A stretch of 64,000 bases of DNA from Crambe crambe (lineage: Eukaryota > Porifera > Demospongiae > Poecilosclerida > Crambeidae), in the NCBI GenBank assembly GCA_963924555.1, contig OZ004587.1, forward strand, positions 434,001 through 498,000. The letters are read 5' to 3'. Positions 57,796-64,000 of this stretch are shown here, in pieces. The translations under genes and the position numbers were made by a program. Within the stretch, counting starts at the first letter, position 1, and every line of letters begins with the position of its first letter. Below the pieces are notes generated by a model. It was given only the letters and a program-made list of their open reading frames with translations. It was not told where the DNA came from and made no database searches.

Positions 57796-58938
57796 CGTTA
57801 CGCCAGCGGAACCGGAAGTCATAGGGCCCCATACAATTTTATTTGCACCGGAAGTTCTTCATTTGGAATATTTTCCTGTTTAGTTAACTTATAATTCCTG
57901 CTATAACTCTTACACTTTATACGTGTAGTAAGTAAAACACTTCACACAAACAGATCACACATAGACCTATCTAACTATGTGAAAAAGTTGTTACTTCCAG
58001 ATACACGAAGTCACGATCACTTGGAAACAAGTGCCTTGACGGTAGAGGTGCAACTGGATTTTCTGTAAGTGGCCACGACTTAAATTCTGCACCATCTTTG
58101 AGACCATGAACTGAAGTTACACTCACGCAAAATACATTTTGTTCCCAACGCGAACGGTAGAAAGCGCGCTACACACGCTACAATTTCAGCTGTTATCAAT
58201 CAAGGCGGTAGACTAGACATGCGCCTCTACCTTTTTTGTATGAACATCCATACCTGACCACAAGGTAATCAGTTGTTGATAATGAATTATTAAAAGAGTC
58301 ATTATGAGTAGAGATACAAGGCAAATATGTAATAGCTATCACAGCCACACAAGACAATAGGTATGTGAGCCAGCTTGGGAGTATGCCCTGTCTCTCCAGA
58401 GTTGCCTCTTGATGCAGCCATCTGCGCTGCCGGCCCTGTAGGGTGGATATCAATAAAGTTATGAATATGCCAACACATACCCGAAGGGCTCATTGGGTTA
58501 GAAATGGTAAGTACCAGGGTGTGAAGACACTTCATTTGTAGCCACAAAAATGAATCCACAAAGCATAGCTAGAGCTATACAGAGCAATAGATGTACCTTC
58601 ACCAACCCCCATGTGCAAGTCAAACTATCATAATTATGGTGTATAACACCCTAACACCAATATACAGTTGGTATTTATACATTTAATTGGAACTGCATAT
58701 GACAAGAAATATGCCACTGGCTTTGCTAATGTATCACCGACAGCCCATTTTCTAAAATTTAGAAAGCCAAAATCAAACAAACAAACAACATTCTGAATGG
58801 TTGGAGGATATACAACAAAACACCTGGCTACACCCTCAGATGACATTGGCAAAGAACATGTTGACATGTGGCAACAAGCCGACCAAATTCTATGATTCTG
58901 GAACCACTAGTTAATCATGGGTGGGAAGTAAAGCTTAC
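57796..58938. other. Intergenic, no supported gene
   Basis: Unique sequence after unit 2. It contains ACCGGAAGT twice (57820-57860), an ETS-type core, near the edge. ORFs on the minus strand (58196-58867) lack recognisable domains. Confidence 0.45.
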
Positions 58939-59093
58939 CATTGTAAGGGTTCACTAGCCTCTTGCTGGGTGTTGTCATCAGAGGGGGGATAGAGATTGTC
59001 ACAATTCTGGCACTGGCACTCTTCGCCACACTGGGTCTGTTTCCTGAGGCAGCTGCAGCGTCTGGTGGAGCAGCCTGTGATGCACTTGTAACC
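58939..59093 (-). pseudogene. Orphan CXC cysteine-cluster exon
   Basis: On the minus strand an open block ends at a good donor (ATG/GTAAGC) and encodes GYKCITGCSTRRCSCLRKQ followed by CGEECQCQNCDN, the spacing of a tesmin/TSO1-type CXC domain as often found at the end of transposon proteins. The acceptor is probably AG at 59094-59095 after a T-rich run. No partner exons were found on either side; 380 bp further a Ginger-like element starts on the other strand with its own CXC. A remnant of another element or a host exon. Confidence 0.5.
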
Positions 59094-59439
59094 ACTCAGA
59101 AGAAATCATGGACATGATATTTGGAGAAGAGGACAATCAAGGTAATCTGGAGTTGGATGCAAATGAGTTCAATTAGTGTGAAACAGAGCTAGCTAATGGT
59201 GGACACGTGCAAACAAATTTTCTGTTTTCTCCTAGGTTATGAAACTTGGTAGTTACAGTCTTTACTCACACCTCCGTTGTAATATCCAATTTAGAGTTGT
59301 TCTGTCCAGCCAATGCTGCATAGCATCCTCTTCTGTTCGATCATCTTTGTTTCTAATTGTAGCACATCCACAAAAACTAGTAGTGGTACTTAGGAAAGGC
59401 TTAGTCCTGGCATCTAAAACTGGTGATAAAAGATAGAAA

Positions 59440-59555
59440 TGTTGGGCGCGTTTTATAAATCGTGACGATTTATAAATTGCGCTGCGCATTTTATAAATTC
59501 ATAATTTGCGCGACGATTTATAAATTGCGCGACGATTTATAAATTGCGCATGAGC
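59440..59555. repeat. Left terminal repeat cluster of the Ginger-like element
   Basis: Within 116 bp the motif TTTATAAATTGCGC or its reverse occurs five to six times with spacer CGACGA or CGTGACGA. Such sub-terminal repeats commonly bind transposase; here that is inference. Confidence 0.65.
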
Positions 59556-59613
59556 GAAAATAAATAGCCACGTGTTCATATCATTTAGCGCTAGCAGATC
59601 TAAAGGCAAAGCT

Positions 59614-62600
59614 ATGGCTACTTTGGAAAGTCGTAAACGTGGACATAAGGAGCTGTTTGAAAAGTATTGTATGGACATGTATCTGAAGAAAACCTCAAAA
59701 ATTACCAGCAAAACAATTGGCAAAGAGAAGGCAGAGAGCATTAAGCAGGTCCTCAGAGGAGAAGGGAAACATCCTCCATCCTTCAAATTCTGGGTGAAAA
59801 TGAACAAGAAGTTCAAATTGATCAGCTATCCAGAACTACAACTAGCTAATGTGCTCTGTCTCCCTTCAAAAAAGAAGGTACACTAAAGTGCAGAGTAAAG
59901 ATAATGACCAATAAGCCTCTAGCTATATGCACATTAATTTTAATAGAATGAAAATGACCCCACATTCTTCAGTGACCATCGGATAGTAGCCATCGTTGAA
60001 AACTTTTATGATATACTGGAGCGTATTCATTCACTGGAGAATTCCCATATTGGATATCGGAAGACTTTGGCAGAAGTAAGATTTAAATTTATTTCATAAT
60101 AATAATTACTGCATTGTCTATATTATAATGTAGGTGCAAAAGACATACGAATGTTTGCCACGACCAGCTGTGCAATATTTTTGTAATACCTGTCCTGTTT
60201 GTCAGCAAAAGGAGCCACAAACTAATAATGCTCCTCTGAAGCCTATTATAGCATCTGGTTTTCTCACTCGATGTCAGGTATATATATATGTATGTATAAC
60301 CTACTGTACCATAGAAACTTACACTTATGCTATTAGATTGACCTCATCGATATGCGACATATGGCAGATGACTCATATAGCTATATAGCACATTACATGG
60401 ATCACTGGTCTAAGTTTCATATCTTATGGCCACTAATGAAGAAATCAGCAGTAGAAGTATCCATGGGGCTTATTACCAGAGTTTTTCCTTACATTGGGCT
60501 CCCAAAATACTCCAATCTGACAACGGCCGAGAGTTCGTGAATGAGACCATTAAGGAGACCCTCAGATTATGGCCCGGTGAAGTGACAATCATAAATGGAC
60601 GACCACGACACTCTCAGTCCCAGGGGTTGGTTGAAAAAGGAAATCACCTCGTGGAAATGCAGCTTCAAGCAATGAAGCATGAGTGGAAAGACTCAGGAAG
60701 TGTTCCTTGGGCTGACTGGTTACCTCGGATTCAATGTGAGTATTAATGTGTGTGATACAATACAAACTTCATAATTTGGTATATACTATTAGATAACTTG
60801 AACACTCAAGTATGCCGTACACTTAATAAGAGCCCATATGAAGTAGTGTTTGGGCAGCCACCAAGATCAACACCATTCCCTCAACTACCTTCACAAATGG
60901 GTGACAGCATAATGGAAGAGGATATCTTTGACCTCATCAGTAAAACTTTAAGCATATCACTCTACAATTTACATTCTTCCTTATAATTATGTAGAAAGTG
61001 AATCTCCTAGCCATAACTCATCAGTCTCTCCCAGCCGACACTTGCCAGTCTCTCCCAGTCGACACTCGTCAGTCTCTCCCAGTCGACACTCGTCAGTCTC
61101 TCCCAGCCGACACTCGTCAGTCTCTCCCAGCCGACACTCGTCAGTCTCTCCCAGCCGACACTCGTCAGTCACTCCCAGCCAACACTCGTCAGTCTCTCCC
61201 AGCCGACACTCGTCAGTCTCTCCCAGCCGACACTCGTCAGTCTCTCCCAGCCGACACTCGTCAGTCTCTCCCAGCCGACACTCGTCAGTCACTCCCAGCC
61301 GACACTCGTCAGTCTCTCCCAGCCGACACTCGTCAGTCACTCCCAGCCGACACTCGTCAGTCACTCCCAGCCGACACTCGTCAGTCTCTCCCAGCCGACA
61401 CTCGTCAGTCTCTCCCAGCCGACACTCGTCAGTCTCTCCCAGCCGACACTCGCCAGTCTCTCCCAGCCAACACTTTTTACTGGCTGGTAGCCACCAATTA
61501 CCATCAATTCCGTCTCCTGGTTCAAAACCATCTCCCACACATATTGTTGAAGCATTGCAGGAAGTAAGTTGTGATGATTTGGTCCAAAAGGTTTCTGATA
61601 TCCTTCCTTCCTTACATATCACTGGAGAGGTAAGATCTGCAATTGCAAATTATTATAATATCACTTAGTTTAATTGTTCTAGGTTCAATCTGAGTTCATG
61701 ATGGCTACTTGCAAGAAGCGAAGTAAGTATAATGTGTATATTGCTTAAAAGCCAGTGATTCTGGACCCATTAATCCATAATCACACAAGTGATCTATGAA
61801 TTTATGGCACATTCAAAAATATAGATCAGATGAAGAATGCCAGCAACAGGATAATGTGTACTACTATTCTGCAACATGAAGCAATAGTTAACTTCCTTGT
61901 ATCTAAGATTTGTGGGAAAAAAAGCAGCATGGAGGTAAGAATTATTTGCCATAATAATTATATATATTTTTCAGCTCAATTCATAATGCAGCTAGTGTCT
62001 TTTTGTTTCGATTTTGTGTATCCCAAAGTTATGTGTCTGCTTATTATGGAAATGTTTAATCTTAACAGAGAAGAGGTGAGGGTAATTAGTATTATCATAG
62101 TTAATTACACTATCTTCAGGCAGAACATGTTATGTACACCAAGAAAGTTAATCCCTGCCTACTTAAAGATACTTCATCGGGCACTGAAACAGGTTTGCAT
62201 AATTATAGCTAATAACTGTTACGACTAATAATTGAAATAATACTATACTGAAGATACTTCTGGCCATAATTTACCATCACCTAAGAGTTCCTCGTCTGCT
62301 CTAACTACAAGTAAACGGCATCGACAAGTACGTCTGGAAGCTGACAAATGTTATCGCAGTAATGCTGAAAAAATGAAGTTGCAATATGCTAAGCGGAAAC
62401 AGCACTTCATCAAAACTTATATTTCTGGAGATGCTGTTACGGTACACATTCCTCGAAATGAGCGTTCCTGTTCAGATATGCCCCGATTACTGTGCCGTGT
62501 TATAGAAGTGAAAAGAAAAAACCTTTATCGTCTACAGTAAGTATTAAAACCTGTATCACTCAAAATGTGTGCAGTCCTTATATGAGCCAATAGATGATAA

Positions 62601-63796
62601 GTTAGTGGATTCATACAGTAGCCTGGTATAGCTACCATGCTCCTAAAGAATTCCACATCTGGTTTGACCAGACTAGACCAGCCAGACTCTGCAAAGTGTA
62701 GTGCACAAACTGTATTTATCGATTATTACTCTATCAATTTTATAGGTGTGAGCATGGAATTCTATCTACATGTTATCCTGGTAGTGAGCTAATGCCATAT
62801 CAAGGATCTCTCCAATTTCCTAGCATTAGTAAAGATAGCACCCACATCCCCACTATATCTTTAAGAGCAGCTTCATTGAAGACTAAGAGAGACAAGATAA
62901 AGTGTAATTGTACAAGTACGTGTAGAAGGGGGAGGTGTTCTTGCAGATTAGCTGGACAGGAATGTTCCAGCCATTGCCATCCGAAGAATTCATCTTGTTT
63001 AAATAAAGATCTTGTGCTGATGAAGGTTGAACATTCAGTAAATAAGAAAAGTGTTAAAAGCAGTGAAGTGAAATCAAAAAAACGCAAAAAAATTGTACCC
63101 AAATCCCTCAGTATCACTGAGGAAATTCAAACTAATTGCTGTCTACAGGACAGTCATATTGAAGCTGCAAACCGATTTTTAAAGAATCAGTTTCGAAGCC
63201 AAGCTGGATTGTATAATCCTGTACATGGACAAGATTTTTCTTTCCCTATAACCAGGGATGCTTTCATACAAATTCTTCTTGTTAGAGGGAATCACTGGGT
63301 TACTGTTGCTGGTGTTTCGTCCTCACTAGTGCATGTATATGACAGTGTATATAATCATGTACATGATGATGTAAAGATCCAGGTGGCTGCGCTGATGCTT
63401 TCTGATGAACCTGTAGTGACCTTTAAACTTCACAAAGTGCAATTTCAAAAAGGTTCTCGTGATTGTGGACTGTATGCTGTGGCATATGCAACTGATCTGG
63501 CATATGGTAACGACCCTTCTAGTTATCGGTACAAGCAAGACAAGCTAAGGTCACACTTTATCGATTGTATAAAGAAAGAAATATTAACACCTTTCCCTCG
63601 GGATATAGCAATAACAGGGAAGCCAAGTTTAGAGAATGTGCCTATTTACTGTTCTTGCCGGCTTCCTGACAATGGGGAGGAGAGGATGGTTTGGTGCAGT
63701 CGATGTGGTGAATGGTATCACCAGTCATGTGAAAGAATACCTCCGAAAGTATTCCAAAAGTCCGATGTACTATGGGAGTGTAGTAAATGTATTTAA
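59614..63796 (+). CDS. Ginger1-like transposase: integrase, SR-like repeats, CXC, Ulp1 protease, PHD finger
   Basis: Twelve exons: 59614-59877, 59947-60075, 60134-60277, 60337-60735, 60793-60939, 60995-61629, 61683-61722, 61825-61934, 61992-62075, 62120-62192, 62254-62536, 62746-63796; about 1120 aa. Order: N-terminal helical part; HHCC zinc finger (HSLENSHIG ... CNTCPVC); Gypsy-type integrase core with D in IDLIDM, D in LQSDNGREF, E in QGLVEKGN; NKSPYEVVFGQPP like the GPY/F region; about 20 SPSRHSSV repeats; a basic segment; CXC cluster (CNCTSTCRRGRCSCRL); Ulp1/C48 protease with GNHWVTVAG (His), VYDSVY (Asp) and KGSRDCGLYA (Cys); C-terminal PHD finger (MVWCSRCGEWYHQSC). Ginger1 transposases are known to add OTU or Ulp1 domains. 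All splice phases agree if one base is regained in exon 4 at 60501-60507 (CCCAAAA). All catalytic residues are present. Start chosen at MATLESRKRG. Confidence 0.85.
61020..61470 (+). repeat. 24-bp coding minisatellite (SPSRHSSV)n
   Basis: About 20 near-perfect copies of a 24-bp unit AGTCTCTCCCAGCCGACACTCGTC inside exon 6 of the transposase gene, preceded by the diverged SPSHNSSV. Variants are T for S in the first position and Q for R. The unit is a multiple of three, so other frames and the minus strand are open too; the frame above is the one supported by the flanking splice phases. Confidence 0.9.
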
Positions 63797-63966
63797 CCAA
63801 CCCTACTAGCTAATTATAATTTCCAACATTATACAGTACCAATAGATATTACTGTTTTATCAATAGCTAATCGTTGATTTTCAATGTGAATTGTGATTTC
63901 CAATGCTTCCGATGATTTCTTAAAATTTAATCTATGATATGGCCAGCCATTTATACATTATTGCAT

Positions 63967-63986
63967 GCTCAGCGCAATTTATAAAT
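63967..63986. repeat. Right inverted repeat of the Ginger-like element
   Basis: GCTCAGCGCAATTTATAAAT is the reverse complement of the left-end motif at 59535-59555 apart from one missing base. The final 14 bp of the window may still be inside the element. Confidence 0.75.
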
Positions 63987-64000
63987 AAATTATTAATGCT

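Larger units (their letters stand above)
59440..64000 (+). mobile_element. Ginger1-like DNA transposon (right end at or beyond the window edge)
   Basis: It encloses the integrase-Ulp1-PHD gene. The left terminus is probably TGTTGGGCGCG (59440), followed by several direct and inverted copies of GATTTATAAATTGCGC. ATTTATAAATTGCGCATGAGC (59535-59555) is repeated in inverted form, with one base missing, at 63967-63986, 170 bp after the stop codon. TGT ends and inverted repeats of 40-270 bp are known for Ginger1. The exact ends and the expected CCGG/CCGT target duplication cannot be confirmed because the right end runs to the window limit. Confidence 0.7.

Noticed and set aside
60134..60939. Gypsy LTR retrotransposon
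   Set aside because: Integrase is Gypsy-like, but no reverse transcriptase, RNase H, protease of pepsin type or LTRs are present; exons continue into CXC, Ulp1 and PHD, as in Ginger1.
61020..61470. CRISPR-like or satellite array at the right end
   Set aside because: Perfect 24-bp tandem with no spacers, and in phase with both flanking exons of the transposase.
1..64000. tRNA or rRNA genes
   Set aside because: No B-box-like GGTTCRANNCC in a cloverleaf context or conserved rRNA segment was noticed by eye; a covariance search was not possible.

Overview
The window looks like nuclear DNA of an invertebrate metazoan, most likely a sponge (demosponge, Amphimedon-like). It is AT-rich, with short GT-AG introns (many 50-120 bp), death-domain and ankyrin genes of the kind expanded in sponges, animal-only genes (talin, SMAD4-like) and many DNA transposons. 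The species is my inference; no search was run.

Layout. 0-6.9 kb: decayed mobile DNA, with a DDE-type transposase remnant joined to an OTU protease and a CXC cysteine cluster, then a broken multi-exon P-loop ATPase gene, then a Pro/Asn-rich repeat ORF. 7.0-8.9 kb: a minisatellite with a 400-bp higher-order repeat. 9.65-17.8 kb (block A): ankyrin gene, pogo/Tigger-like transposase tail, death-domain gene. 22.1-30.6 kb (unit 1): SMAD4-like MH2 exons. 31.5-40.6 kb (block B): a second copy of block A. 40.6-44.9 kb: repeats. 45.0-48.7 kb: 3' third of a talin gene. 49.3-57.8 kb (unit 2): a second, more damaged copy of unit 1. 58.9-59.1 kb: an orphan CXC exon. 59.4-64 kb: a nearly intact Ginger1-like integrase transposon.

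Blocks A+1 and B+2 read as one large old duplication with later private changes: indels, transposon insertions with target-site duplications and clean empty sites in the other copy, splice-site losses, and a 306-bp expansion inside ankyrin gene B. The talin fragment lies only in the second half, ends abruptly on its 5' side and is followed at once by a terminal-inverted-repeat element and the start of unit 2, so it marks a rearrangement junction.

The most unusual biology is at the two ends. Two unrelated transposases each carry a ubiquitin/SUMO-type cysteine protease domain (OTU at the left; Ulp1/C48 at the right) plus a CXC zinc cluster, and the right one also has a PHD finger and about 20 SPSRHSSV octapeptides that resemble a phosphorylatable RNA polymerase II-tail-like linker. 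Its open frame is broken once, exactly at a CCCAAAA heptamer.
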